From positions 62,001 to 126,000 of the forward strand of contig JBBPSI010000062.1 of assembly GCA_038093515.1 (NCBI GenBank): a stretch of 64,000 nucleotides of DNA, given 5' to 3'. This document shows, piece by piece, positions 23,046-34,257 of this stretch. The translations under genes were made by a program, and so were the position numbers. The stretch is from Butyriboletus loyo (lineage: Eukaryota > Basidiomycota > Agaricomycetes > Boletales > Boletaceae). Numbering within the stretch: position 1 is the stretch's first letter; each line of letters opens with the position of its first letter. Under the pieces are notes generated by a model. It was not told where the DNA came from, did no database searches, and saw only the letters and a list, made by a program, of their open reading frames with translations.

Positions 23046-24042
23046 TCACGGAATAAAAGGGATCCATGTGCCAACTCGGCGCCGGTAGGCTTCATAGTCA
23101 TCGCCGAAGAACTGTACCAGAGCCCTCTCTTCAACTGTGGGAGCCAATCAGAGAACGGACTGGACGGAGCACGAAACAGACCTCGTATGCGTCGATAGAA
23201 GAACCTCCAAAGGATTATGGCGAAACCTATGAGGCTGACTGGATTTTGCAACACCATTTGTGTGCCCAAAGCCCAGTAGAAGAAACCGGCGTAGGAAGGA
23301 TGACGGAACCACCTGGCACGACATTGGATCGAAATCAGCTAGCTTTGATGTCAAAATGCTGACCTACACGTATACTCCGTCGGTCACGAGTTGATGGGAG
23401 TCCCGTTTACGGAGTGCGACTGAATGCGAGAAATTAGTGGATGCATGCACCATTGCAGCTGTCCTCAGCGCCTGTCCGACAAATACCAGAAGGACGCCTA
23501 TTGTACTTGGTCAGGAGAATGCGGCAAGTCATTGCATGAGTGACACACCGATAGTAGAAATGTATGAGAGTGACTTTGATGAGGGAAAGAAGGACAGGGT
23601 AACGAGGTATTCTGCGAGTGCAGTACCATTTGCGACATGATACATTGCGCCATTTTCAAGCAAGAAAGCTGAAGTGAAGTGAGTGAGCCACGGAACCAAA
23701 AAGTAAAACGAATTGGACGTGCTCACAGTTCACGCTGCACTTTTCTAGATTCCAACCAGCAGTCACTGCGAACTCACCCCAGTGGAAAGCCGACCAGGCT
23801 GCAAGAAAGAAGCCGAGCTGATATGTGGCCCACCAGAGTGACGGGAGGCCACCTTGTAGGAAAAGGGAAAACGCAAGTGCAAACGAACCCCCGAGCAGGA
23901 ATGATATCGTGGAGGCTGCGAGTGGGGTATTCGGAATGTTGCCGTGCGGCTCTATGTTAACGGGAATTGTGACTAGGGGATGTTTCATGTTCCTGCGCTC
24001 CTGCATACGTCGTTCAAATGCAGTCGCTTGGATGTCTTGCAT
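23046..24042 (-). CDS. STE14: Protein-S-isoprenylcysteine O-methyltransferase
   Basis: Predicted 261 aa; exons 24042-23727, 23668-23549, 23497-23368, 23312-23182 and 23134-23046. This ER membrane enzyme methylates the C-terminal prenylated cysteine of Ras, Rho and mating pheromones; basidiomycete lipopeptide pheromones need it. Several membrane spans, then the ICMT catalytic block: HQLVTDGVYVWFRHPSYAGF, FFYRRIRVEERALVQFFGDD and YEAYRRRVGTWIPFIP. The start codon is only 91 nt from that of MEF2 on the other strand. Confidence 0.94.
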
Positions 24043-24133
24043 GTATGTTGGGTGATTTGTTTAGAGGCCTAGATATCCCTTTGCCTTTATTAGGTCGGCC
24101 TTTTGTTTTCTTCCAGCTAGGGCCAGCAAGGCC
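24043..24133. promoter_or_regulatory. 91-nt bidirectional promoter, STE14 / MEF2
   Basis: Only 91 nt separate two divergent start codons. The interval contains no obvious TATA box. Co-regulation or overlapping leaders are expected; neither can be confirmed without transcript data. Confidence 0.55.
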
Positions 24134-26666
24134 ATGCTGCGTTATCACCTCCCTCGGAGATGTAACACTCACCGTGCTAGCTTCGGCTTCCGTTCCTTTG
24201 CATCCGCTGCTCGAAATGAGACTTCCGACACCAGGAACATCGCACTTGTAGCTCACATTGGTACGTATTGACGTATTGCGTCCTCGAGGCCCCGTCTGAT
24301 GTCTCGTCCAGACTCTGGCAAAACGACGTTAACAGAGTCTATTTTGCACAAGTCATCGTACATTCCATCCCCCGGCTCCGTCGACAGCGGAAGTACCACT
24401 ACTGATTTCCTGCCTGCCGAGAGGGAAAGAGGCATAACTATACAGTCTGCAAGCATACCAGTCAAATGGAAAAACTGGAATTTCAATCTTATTGATACTC
24501 CAGGTCACGCCGACTTTGGCATGGAAGTCGAGAGTGCTAGCCGCGTGGTCGACGGTGCTGTTGTGTTAATAGACTCGGTCGAGGGCGTCGAAGCGCAGAC
24601 GAAGGGTGTATGGAGGCAGCTATCCAAGTATGCATTTCATATATTCGTTCGACTCCATACCGACACCGACATCCAGATACAATGTAGCCACTCGCATGCT
24701 GTTCATGAACAAGCTTGACCGTCCGGGGGCGTCTTTTAGATCCTCATTGCTATCCCTGTTAGCCCACAAGTTTCATGCGAACCCTTTGGCAATCACGCTC
24801 CCACTGGCATCCATGAACCCGGAAAATTACTCTCGAGCGGAGCCCGGTATTGAAGGCTTGGTGGACCTCGTAAAATGGGAGTTTTGGAGATGGACAGAAG
24901 GTGGAAGTCACACTTGTCGTCCCCTCCCGTTGGTCAAAGATACCTCAGAGTTTGCGGAGATCTTCCCCACTGGTCATCCCATCATCCCTCAATTGGTACC
25001 CGCTCGAACTGCACTACTTGAAAACCTTGCGATGTTCTCCGAAGATCTCATGGATCGACTCCTTGATTGCCCATCAGACCCGTACTCTTATCTACAAGTA
25101 CACCCCACGGAAATTTTGCCCCACTTGCGAAAGGCGACCCTCGAAAATCAGGTTCTACCTGTGTTATGTGGTTCGGCCATCAGAAGCATTGGTACAGAGC
25201 TGGTCATGGATTACGTTGGACATTTACTTGCCAGTCCTCTCGACGTACGCTTGCAGGCTGAATCGCCGGATGCCCCGGTGCGTTTGTTAGCTTGGAAGGT
25301 TGCATGGGATAAACGAAAGGGATGGATGACATTTATACGAGTATACTCAGGTGAGTCTATGGCCGACTATGGGGATACTTTCCAACGTCCTTGTCACCTA
25401 GGAACTCTCAAGCGCCAGAGAACTATATACAATGTTAACACGGGTCAGAAAGAACAGATATCAAAACTCCTTCTGCTGTACGCCTCAGAAGCAGAGGAAG
25501 TAGATTCTCTTCCATATGGCTCCGTTGGAGTCGTTCTCGGCCTCAAGCACACTCGTACTGGAGACACCCTTGTTGACACGCGTGACCTCGGAAAATCTGA
25601 TTCCTCTCAAATGTCACTTCGAGGGGTCACGCCACCTCCAGCTGTTATGTCAGTCTCAGTCATACCCAATTCCCACTCTGACCTCGACCCGGTTCAAGAA
25701 GCCATCCGCTCGTTAATTCGTACGGATCCTTCAGTCCGCATGGACAATCAGGAGGGCCAAATCCTTGTTCATGGCCTCGGCGCCCTGCACTTAGAGATAA
25801 TCGAAGGTCGGCTGAGGGATGAATGGGGCGCTAAATTCGAGTTTGGTAACCGTCGGGTCGGCTACCGAGAATCGACGAAGTCCAGCATCTCCGCGCGTTT
25901 GGAAGAGTGGTCAACAGAGATCGCTGGGAAAGCAGCGACCGTCAAGATTGCATTATCAGTAGCACCTCTTGGAGAGGATGAACAAGGTGATCCAGCATTC
26001 GACGGCAATCTCGTGTTAGATGCCCGAGGCCAGCCGCTCAAGGCGCCTGATTCGTATTCAAGCCAAATTGATCCATTCGCGAACCTCGCTCGTGGCATTG
26101 CAAGTGCCCTCTCCAGTTCTCCTCACACATCCCTCCCACTATCTCATGTCAAGGTCCAGATAACGGAATACATTCTTCCCCATCATGTGCCGCCATCCAT
26201 CCTCACCGGTGCAAGCTCATACATATTGCGTTCTAAGCTTAGAGAGGCGGGAATGGGTCCTATCCTTGAACCTTATATCAACCTCACAATTTCTGTCCAT
26301 CTGGATGCCCTCGGCAAGGTTGTCAAAGACATCACAGAGCATGGAGGTGAAGTCCTTGACCTTGCTAGTTCGTCGGTAGCAGTTGATGAGGATGGGGATC
26401 CATATTCCTCGGATGGGCTGTATATACCTCCCGAGGAACTTTCGCCTTCCTCAACTTTTCTCAGGGTATCTTCATCCGCATCCACACTGCCACAAGCAAA
26501 ACGAACCGTCTATGCCATTGCTCCGCTGAGTCGAATGTTGGATTATTCGACACGATTACGCGCGTTGTCTGGAGGCCATGGTAACTTTGACATGACGAAC
26601 GCGGGATTCCGACAGGTAGCAGAGCCTCGCAAAATTGAGATATTAAGAGAGGTTGGACGTGCTTGA
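24134..26666 (+). CDS. MEF2: Mitochondrial elongation factor G2 / ribosome-releasing factor 2
   Basis: Predicted 810 aa; exons 24134-24260, 24312-24627 and 24677-26666. A basic Arg/Ser-rich presequence predicts mitochondrial import. GTPase motifs are intact: AHIDSGKTT (residues 40-48), the ERGITIQSA switch region, DTPGHADFG and NKLD. Domains II-V follow, ending AGFRQVAEP. EF-G2 proteins act with RRF to recycle mitochondrial ribosomes rather than in translocation. Assignment to type 2 rather than EF-G1 rests on overall appearance and the VDSGSTTTDFLPAERERGIT block. Its stop lies 26 nt from that of the convergent neighbour. Confidence 0.92.
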
Positions 26667-26692
26667 TACATATGATAGACGTCAGTACCATT

Positions 26693-28077
26693 CTAGAGCA
26701 ATTCCCTTATTTCATCCGCATCTCCAAATAATACCGCTCCGTCCATATCGTCATCATCGTCAGCTGTAATTGCATGCATGTGGCCTCCTGCGTTGAGCGT
26801 TTGACTGAAGTTCATCAGGTCATCGTCACTATATCCATCATCTTCGGTTCTTGACATAGCATCATGGAAGAGAGGCACTGGGGGAAATGTCCTTTCTCTT
26901 ACAAACGGTGCTTCACTCAGTGCCCTGTCGTATTCCGGCAAAAACAACGGCGTTTTCGCTCTCTCTCCTGCTTCGACAGATCCGTTGGACGGCAGGAGCG
27001 ATGGCCCCAAGCTTCCACGCTGAGATGACGTTCCCACCGACTGTAACCTAGTCTCTGCGCGTAAAGGTGGCCACGGCTCGACGACTACACAAAGACAATG
27101 ACCAGACATGGGGAAAGATTGGTATTTGAGTTTGAGAAGGGGCTTTGGCTTCTTTTCTTCTTCCTCGACAACAAGTTCGATATCCGCCGTATCAGGTGGG
27201 AGGCTTGGTTGGTCGTTCGGGTCCTGACACGGAACGGCACTTTCGTCTTCGACAACAGGACTTGATCAGTCAACTTTCTCAGCCACCTCGGTTCTTGTGC
27301 GAAGAGCGGTTCGACTTACACACTGGGATCTCTGGATGATCCCCCATCCGATTCAGGAGGTGGACATTTCATAGCGACATCTTGAGGCATATCCTCCATA
27401 TCGTCGTCATCGTGTTCCTGATATGCATCAGCGACGATGCGACGTTGTTTTCGTACTGGGCGAGGCTCTCTTATTATGAGATCAATGTCATCCATATCTT
27501 CTTCGTTCTCTTCAGCAGACCATTCATCCTCGTCAAGCTGGCTTTGAAGAATTTTGTCTCTTCCTTTAGTCTTGGCACGCTTACGTTCGCTCTCCTTGGT
27601 AGACACTTGACTTCTCAGTCTTTTCTTTCGGTGATTCCGATCTTCAAGTCGCGGAGACGCTGGCTTGGGAGCTACTTCTGGACGAAGGGGCGCAGTAATA
27701 AAATACCTAGACTAGAGATCCTATTAGATTTTTGGAGGCTTTTTGGTCGACAAGTTTGCTTACCTTGAAAAGAACTGTGTGAGGCTCGGTCTTCCGAAAG
27801 AAATAAGCAAACTGGTAGGTATCTGTGATACAACCAGTGCATGAGCGAGCAAGCACCAAAGCCGACAAAGTCTATACGGACCTCCACGGTGGACCTCCAC
27901 AGTACTTCGTTTGTTACTGGGCGTAGCTCCCGGGCCAAAGTGAACATCCTTCTCCGCTTGAAGTTTCGGGATGATTCTGCGAGAGCTTGTCAACAAATTC
28001 GGCGCGTCGTAATGGCGGATGTCAACGCACAGTGGTCTCAAGTCCGCAAGTACATGTTGCAGGACTACATCCGACAT
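26693..28077 (-). CDS. Uncharacterised acidic nuclear-type protein
   Basis: No family recognised. Predicted 386 aa; exons 28077-28031, 27976-27882, 27822-27764, 27711-27320 and 27260-26693, all phases consistent. The N-terminal ~85 residues look folded (LADLRPLIIPKL, then VEVHRGDTYQFAYFFRKTEP, HTVLFK), alternating helix and beta-strand character. Next come a basic cluster (RNHRKKRLRSQ, a plausible nuclear signal), long Asp/Glu runs (residues about 135-200) and a second ordered patch KPLLKLKYQSF...GHCLCVVVEPWPP. The C-terminus is acidic again (ADDDDDMDG). The pattern of two ordered patches separated by charged linkers suggests a nuclear scaffold, but no function is claimed. Confidence 0.82.
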
Positions 28078-28437
28078 CCAATCAATGTGCCGTTCATCGA
28101 GGTAAAGCTGGTCAATACATTCGTCAGGCTGACATGCAAGCACAAGAAGACTCGCTGACGAATAGTGGAAGAACAATATTCGTGGATATGCGCAAATAGT
28201 ACGCGCTTCTTGGCCTAAAGGTCATTATCGTAGACTGGAACCGAGACAGGACTGAAGAGGCGTTGCCAATATCGTGACAGTGACTCGATCAGGCGGCCCA
28301 GCAAACCCCGGACAGTGAAAGAGTTCACAGTTCCATAACAAAGCGCAGTGGAATGTACCAGTACTGTATATTTTCAACGCAAAAACAGAACAAGTGCCAT
28401 GTACAACAATGATTCATCGAACGCGAGTAACACACAT
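28078..28437. other. Intergenic 360 nt between two minus-strand genes
   Basis: Contains the promoter of the uncharacterised acidic protein gene and the 3' UTR of the xylitol dehydrogenase gene. No ORF or RNA gene was recognised. Confidence 0.5.
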
Positions 28438-30126
28438 TCACACATCGTTAATATCAACACCGGGGCCTGAGATGATGGTCTTGATGACGCCCTTGCCGTC
28501 GTCGCTCTTTCCATTGAGGGTGGTTTGGAATGCGAGAGGAGAGTCTTCGAACGGGAAGCTGATGTGGAGTAAATCGTCAATGCCATAAAAGGATTCGCGC
28601 AGAAACTGACCGGTGTGAAACCAAGGGCTTCAAGTCTATCTTGCCTTGAGCAACTAGAGCAATAGCCAATGGATAATCTCCAGGCTACGGACAATCAGTT
28701 TTCAGGAAAATGGCACAAAATGAAGAAACGAACCCCGTAGCGGAAAGATCCTTTCATGACTAGCTCTTTCGCGACCACGGCACTCATATCAATGGTGATG
28801 TCGGATGGGCCCATGCCAACCTTGAGGAAATAAACCGTGAATAAAATCACTGTCGAAAATTGAACACTCCAAAATTCACCTGCACGTACGTCCCTCCAGT
28901 TTTCACGATGCGGATACCAGTCTGGATAGAAACCTCGGCGCCAGACGCGTCAACGACAAGGTCAATAGCAGTAAGGCCGTGCTCTGCGATACCAAACTGC
29001 TGCCTCAGTGCCGCTGCTGAGCGTTTAGAGTATGCAATTCGACTCTCATCCTGTGCTAACGGGGAAGGCTGGAATACGTCTGTGGCAGCATAGGATTTCG
29101 CAAACTCAAGGCGACCCAGCACGATGTCAACTGCAATAATACGGGAAGCTCCAAGGGCCTTCGCCACAGCCATGCAGAGGATCCCAACAGGACCACAGCC
29201 AAAGACAGCGATTGATTGATTTGCCTTGAGGCCCCCGAGTTTCGACACTGCGTGGACGGCGACAGACAATGGCTCCATCTCGAGTAGTTGAAGTAAGTCA
29301 CCGAATACCACTCAGTGATTGTGTGCGGGCTCTCACCATTGCACCATCTTCAAGGGTAAGATGCGAGGGGAGAGGATAAGCAAGATCTGAGGGAACAGAA
29401 AAATAGCGACCGAGCGTGCCATCATGGGGCGGAGTGGAGGCAAACTTGACGTGGGAGCATAACTTTGCAAATGAAGGGCATCAATTTCGCATCGTTGCCA
29501 TAGAATGGATATTGACCTGGTATCTCCCCTCCTTGCAGACATCACACTTTCTACACGTAGCGCCAGGCTCAATGGCAACACGGTCACCTGGTTTGAGGTG
29601 GGTTACAGAAGATCCAACTTGAAAATTAAAATTTGATAATCAACATCGTGATTACTTTTGGATGACTGAGATGATACCTTTGGAAACGATTCCAGACGAC
29701 TCGTGGCCGAGTACCTCAAGGGTAGGGAAAATTAGCACGCGAAACGTAGTCTGTACATTATGGGATAACGAACCATGTCAGATCCAGGTGAAAGTACAAA
29801 GTCCCCGATTTTTCCGTCCGTGAGGAAGTGAATCTGAAATAAATAGTAAGATGCGATCACAAGCATCATGATAGAATGTGAGGTTACATCAGATCCACAG
29901 ATGCCTGCAGATGGCCAGAGATCAGGTTAACGGAAGTTGAGCAAGAGTTCAACGCACCGGTCTTCTTCACTTCCAAGAGGACATCGTGAACACCGACTGG
30001 CTTGGTGGTTAACAGGTGTCTAGATGGTGGAGGTGTCTTGAACTCACTTTCTGGGATTGGGCGTGGTTCGAATTCAGTATGGTGAATCTTCTTGAGGACG
30101 AAAGATGTATTGTCTGACAACGACAT
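28438..30126 (-). CDS. Xylitol dehydrogenase (D-xylulose reductase), zinc-dependent MDR family
   Basis: Predicted 379 aa; eleven exons: 30126-30048, 29996-29958, 29904-29888, 29833-29774, 29714-29678, 29617-29517, 29462-29337, 29278-28880, 28820-28734, 28684-28611 and 28558-28438. It oxidises polyols (xylitol or sorbitol) with NAD. Catalytic zinc ligands: Cys42 (GICGSD) and GHE (69/70); structural zinc cysteines 99, 102, 105 and 113. The Rossmann motif [12 protein letters not shown] and EPLSVAVH are typical of the sorbitol/xylitol dehydrogenase group; substrate preference cannot be fixed. Exon 3 is a 17-nt microexon encoding the catalytic-Cys region. A CGG-N5-CCG palindrome lies 77 nt upstream. 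Confidence 0.92.
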
Positions 30127-31119
30127 GGGGGGCGATTAGCGGACTAGTAGGAAGCGGGGACAGAGAGGGAGGGATTTAAGATTGCTACATGTGTACACAG
30201 GCCGGACGGTCCGTGTACCTTCTCAGATGATTGAGCTAGACACGCTATATTACATGCAGACACCCGCGGGCCTGGCTATAATCTCGACGGCACTCGAGTC
30301 CGTACTAGTTGCGTTTCTGGATATTCAGGAATTTTCTCCCTGAGCGCGCTGGAGGGTTCTCACTCCATTGTGGCTATATTCTCGGTGAGTGAAGTTGTGT
30401 TCTATTTTCTGAGTGCCATCTCACCTCTGAGTTGAATCTTGCCAAAAATGCTAGCGAGATAAGGTCTGTCCACTTTTTGTGTTTTCAAGAGTCGCCTGCC
30501 TGCATGCAGTTCGCCTCGATCGGCCGATTCTCAGTCCTATCGGACATGTAACAAAAGTGTCCGCCCTCGGGTTCCATCTCATCGATACTATTAGTTTCTG
30601 GGAATGATACAGGTCATTGGTTGCTGAGGCTCATTCAATCGCACGCGCAAGCGCAATCTGCATTGTTCCCGCGTACAAATCCCTGTCACGAGAGAAAAAG
30701 GTAATTCAGGAATCAGTGGACCTTGAGCGGGGGTCTGATCTGCCAAGATGGCAGTGATTAACTTACCCTTCAAGACCAGGATTATCACACATGTCTCTTC
30801 GGGACATTCCCCTAATCCTCTAGTTCGGGATCTTTGGTCCCATACCTATGAGAAATTGAATGGTCCCACTGTCGTTGAGAAAACCGAAGCGAAACATTTT
30901 TGCAACAAAGGCAAGGAGGTGGTGTGATTATGCCCTGATTTGCTTAGCGGGTGTGAAGACAAGGACATGAACATGTGCAAGTTCCCTGGCGACGATTAGA
31001 TATGATTATAGATAGCCGTCGACTCAGGGCAGGCGCCTCGAACAGATCAAAATCACGCCTGCGCCATCTCTCCCCTCAGCTCACGCTTTCCTTTCTTCCT
31101 CATCCTTCCCCCATTCAGG
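30127..31119. promoter_or_regulatory. Long divergent intergenic region, xylitol dehydrogenase / MET6
   Basis: At 993 nt this is the longest divergent spacer in the window. Near the dehydrogenase gene is CGGACGGTCCG (30203-30213), a perfect CGG-N5-CCG inverted repeat. Close to MET6 the sequence is C/T-rich (31070-31119) and ends TTCAG|G before the ATG, compatible with a leader intron. A 65-codon ORF at 30591-30788 lacks any similarity and is ignored. Confidence 0.5.
30203..30213. promoter_or_regulatory. CGG-N5-CCG palindrome, candidate Zn2Cys6 site
   Basis: CGGACGGTCCG is a perfect inverted repeat of CGG half-sites, 77 nt upstream of the xylitol dehydrogenase ATG, overlapped by a GTGTAC/GTACAC pair. 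Fungal binuclear-cluster activators bind such spaced CGG repeats. The regulator is unknown and the role inferred. Confidence 0.4.
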
Positions 31120-33786
31120 ATGGTATTGTCCAGCGTCCTTGGCTTCCCCCGCATTGGTACTGCACCCCTCCTACTCGTTCTATCCGATTCTCCGCTAACA
31201 TACATCGCCCAGGTGCAAACCGTGAAGTTAAAAAGGCCGTTGAGGCCTACTGGGCGGGCAAGATCTCCGCAGCTGACCTCCAGAATGCTGCTGCAGATGT
31301 TCGAAAGGCCAGCTGGAACAGCCTCAAGGAACGCAAAGTTGACTTGATCCCCAGGTTTGTTGCTCGTTTCCTTGGTTGGCGTATGTACTCATCTTCGCTC
31401 AGTGGAGACTTCACGCTCTACGATCACGTCTTGGATCATTCCACAGCTTTCAACGTCATCCCTAAGCGCTATGTCGGACTTGGTCTATCCGATCTCGATG
31501 TATCCTTCGCACTGGGTCGTGGACGTCAAGCCGATGGTGTTGACGTCCCCGCTTGTGAAATGAAGAAGTGGTTAGTAACTTGTCTTGCATTCCATTTTTT
31601 GCTGTCGCTCAGTCATCACTACCTTGTAGGTTTGACTCCAACTATCATTATGTTGTCCCAGAGCTCTCCGAGGACACCAACTTCAAGTTGTTGTACAACA
31701 AAGCCCTCCAGGAATATAACGAAGCCAAAGAACTGGGAGTCACTACTCGTCCAGTGGTTTTGGGACCAATTTCTTACCTCACTCTCGGAAAGGCTGCCAA
31801 GGAAGCATCTGCTAACTTCCAGCCTATCTCCTTGCTCCCCAAAATCTTGCCCATCTACAAACAGTTGTTGTCGGAGCTCAAGGCCGCTGGCGTCGGCTCG
31901 GTCCAGGTTGACGAACCAATTCTTGTTCTTGACAAAGCCTTGGATCTTGACAAGCAATATGCCACCGCGTACGCCGAGCTGGTCCCGGTCGCTCCTCAGA
32001 TTATTTTGACGACCTACTTCGCTCGTCTGGACTCCAATGTAGACTTTATCGCCAAGCTTCCTGTCGCTGGTCTCCACATCGACCTGACCCGCGCACCTGA
32101 ACAGCTCGATAGTGTTCTGGCAGCGATCAAATCTACCCAAATTGTTTTATCTCTTGGCGTCGTTTCCGGGAGAAACATATGGAAGACCGACTTTGCCACC
32201 GCAATCAAGTACGGCCAGAAGACCATTGACACTCTTGGAAAAGATCGCGTCATCATTGCGACATCATCTTCTCTTCTGCACACTCCTGTAACTTTGGACA
32301 ACGAGAAGCAGCTAACCGCACAGCAGAAGGACTGGTTCTCTTTTGCATTGGAGAAGGCTGTGGAAGTCGCGACAATCGCTGCCGTCCTCTCCGGTTCCCA
32401 GGACCCACAGGTGGCAGCTACTTTGGAGGCAAACAGAACTTCCATTGCTAAGCGCCGTGAATTTGAGCACACATCCGATGACGCCGTCCGCAAGCGTGTT
32501 GCTGCCATCACGCCTGACATGTACCACCGCAAGAGTGTATTCGCCACTCGCAAGGAGAGTCAGGCCAAGAAGCTTCAACTTCCCAAGTTCCCCACAACCA
32601 CTATAGGTTCCTTCCCTGTGAGCATTTTATCTTCCGCCACTGGGATGATGTCTTTCTGACGATTTCCCCAAAAGCAAACCAAGGAGATCCGTAATGCTCG
32701 TGCCAAGCTCGGCAAGGGCGAGATCACTGATACTGAGTATGACGAGTTCATCAAAAAGGAGATTGAAGAAGTCGTCCGTTTCCAAGAGAAGATTGGGCTT
32801 GACCTTCTCGTTCATGGCGAACCAGAGAGAAACGACATGGTTCAATACTTTGGTGAACGACTCCACGGTTTCGTCTTTACGCAGCACGGATGGGTTCAGT
32901 CTTACGGTTCTCGGTAAGTGGCTCGAGTTGTATTGTCAGCTTGACCTGATGGACTTGTTTCAGCTACGTCCGACCTCCGATCATCGTCTCTGATGTCAGC
33001 CGTCCCAAGCCTATGACCGTGGCATGGAGCAGCTACGCACAAAGCATCACCAAGAAACCCATGAAGGGTATGCTTACTGGCCCCGTCACAATCTTGAACT
33101 GGTCATTCCCTCGTGAAGACGTGCCACGCAAACTGCAATCTCAGCAATTAGCGTTGTCACTTCGTGATGAAGTCATTGACCTCGAGGCTGCTGGTATCGC
33201 TGCCATTCAAGTTGACGAGCCAGCTATCCGTGAGGGTGTAAGTTGATTCGCAAGATAAGCGCGCGATTTGTCTGACATCCACGCTAGTTGCCTCTGCGTA
33301 ACTCTGACTGGGACGAGTACCTGGGATGGGCGGTTGACACCTTTAAGCTCGCTACAGCAGGAGTCCGCGATAACACGCAGACTCATTCCCACTTCTGCTA
33401 CTCCGACTTTGGCGATATCTTCCCGTCTATCAAACGCCTTGATGCCGATGTCATTTCCATCGAGTTCTCGAAGAGCGACATGAAATTATTGGAAACCTTC
33501 AAGCATTACGGTTACTCCAACCAGATCGGTCCCGGTGTCTATGACATCCACTCTCCACGTGTTCCTGGAGAACAAGAGATCAAAGACCGTCTGAAGGCAA
33601 CCCTTCCCATTATTACTGGTGATCTGATGTTCGTCAACCCCGACTGTGGTCTGAAGACACGTGGTTGGAAAGAGACCGAAAGTACACCATTCCCTTCACT
33701 CACACCTCAAAGTAGACTGATTATTCTTAATAGCTTCTTTGTCTAACCTGGTCGCTGCTGCTCGCTGGGCCCGTGCGAATGCTTAA
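31120..33786 (+). CDS. MET6: Cobalamin-independent methionine synthase
   Basis: Predicted 764 aa; exons 31120-31156, 31213-31354, 31403-31570, 31630-32617, 32675-32913, 32964-33237, 33288-33681 and 33734-33786. It methylates homocysteine with 5-methyltetrahydropteroyl-glutamate. N-terminal [20 protein letters not shown] is the MetE signature; the C-terminal barrel has [29 protein letters not shown] and the zinc ligands in [10 protein letters not shown] (His/Cys) and [11 protein letters not shown] (Cys). It ends [12 protein letters not shown] as in homologues. The first exon is only 37 nt. The last junction (A|CT) gives [10 protein letters not shown], the least certain splice. Confidence 0.97.
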
Positions 33787-34257
33787 TCTTTCATCGTTGC
33801 GCTTCAACAGCGCCCATGAAGTGGTTAATTTATCAGAGCCGTCTCACGTTAGGAGGGCTTTGCACTTGACCTTGGGTAGTTGTGTTGCGATGATATTATG
33901 TCCGGTCCGATGGGAGCATCGAGAAGACAGTGGGGACGGATGCTGCTTTGTGGGCCCGTCAGATGTCCCCTCGGGAGGAAGGAACTTGAGTGGTGTTGAG
34001 TGTAGTAGTCGGATTTCAACAATCCTTAATTGTAGTGTATTTTGAGCTCAACGCAAGCATACTTGTCTCGAGAAATTGGTCGAATGTGTCAGCTCCATTG
34101 CGAGGGTAGTAAACTATCTAAATGATGAGTCCTATAAAACACGCTCGTGTGTTTCGTCAAGCGAAACCAGTGGAATTCATGTAATTGTGACCAATAGCTA
34201 TGTAGGATGGTGTCAAGCAAGTCCAATGTGTAGAGTGTGTTAATGTTAATAAGTTAA
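33787..34257. other. Convergent intergenic region MET6 / FMP27
   Basis: 471 nt holding the two 3' UTRs. AT-rich stretches around 34210-34260 could contain poly(A) signals on both strands. No gene was recognised. Confidence 0.5.

Noticed and set aside
27841..28158. 105-codon plus-strand ORF with protein-like composition
   Set aside because: The minus strand gives a consistent spliced gene with VEVHRGDTYQFAYFF and correct phases; the plus ORF has no partner exons.
30591..30788. 65-codon minus-strand ORF in the MET6 upstream region
   Set aside because: No similarity, no splice partners and no supporting motif.
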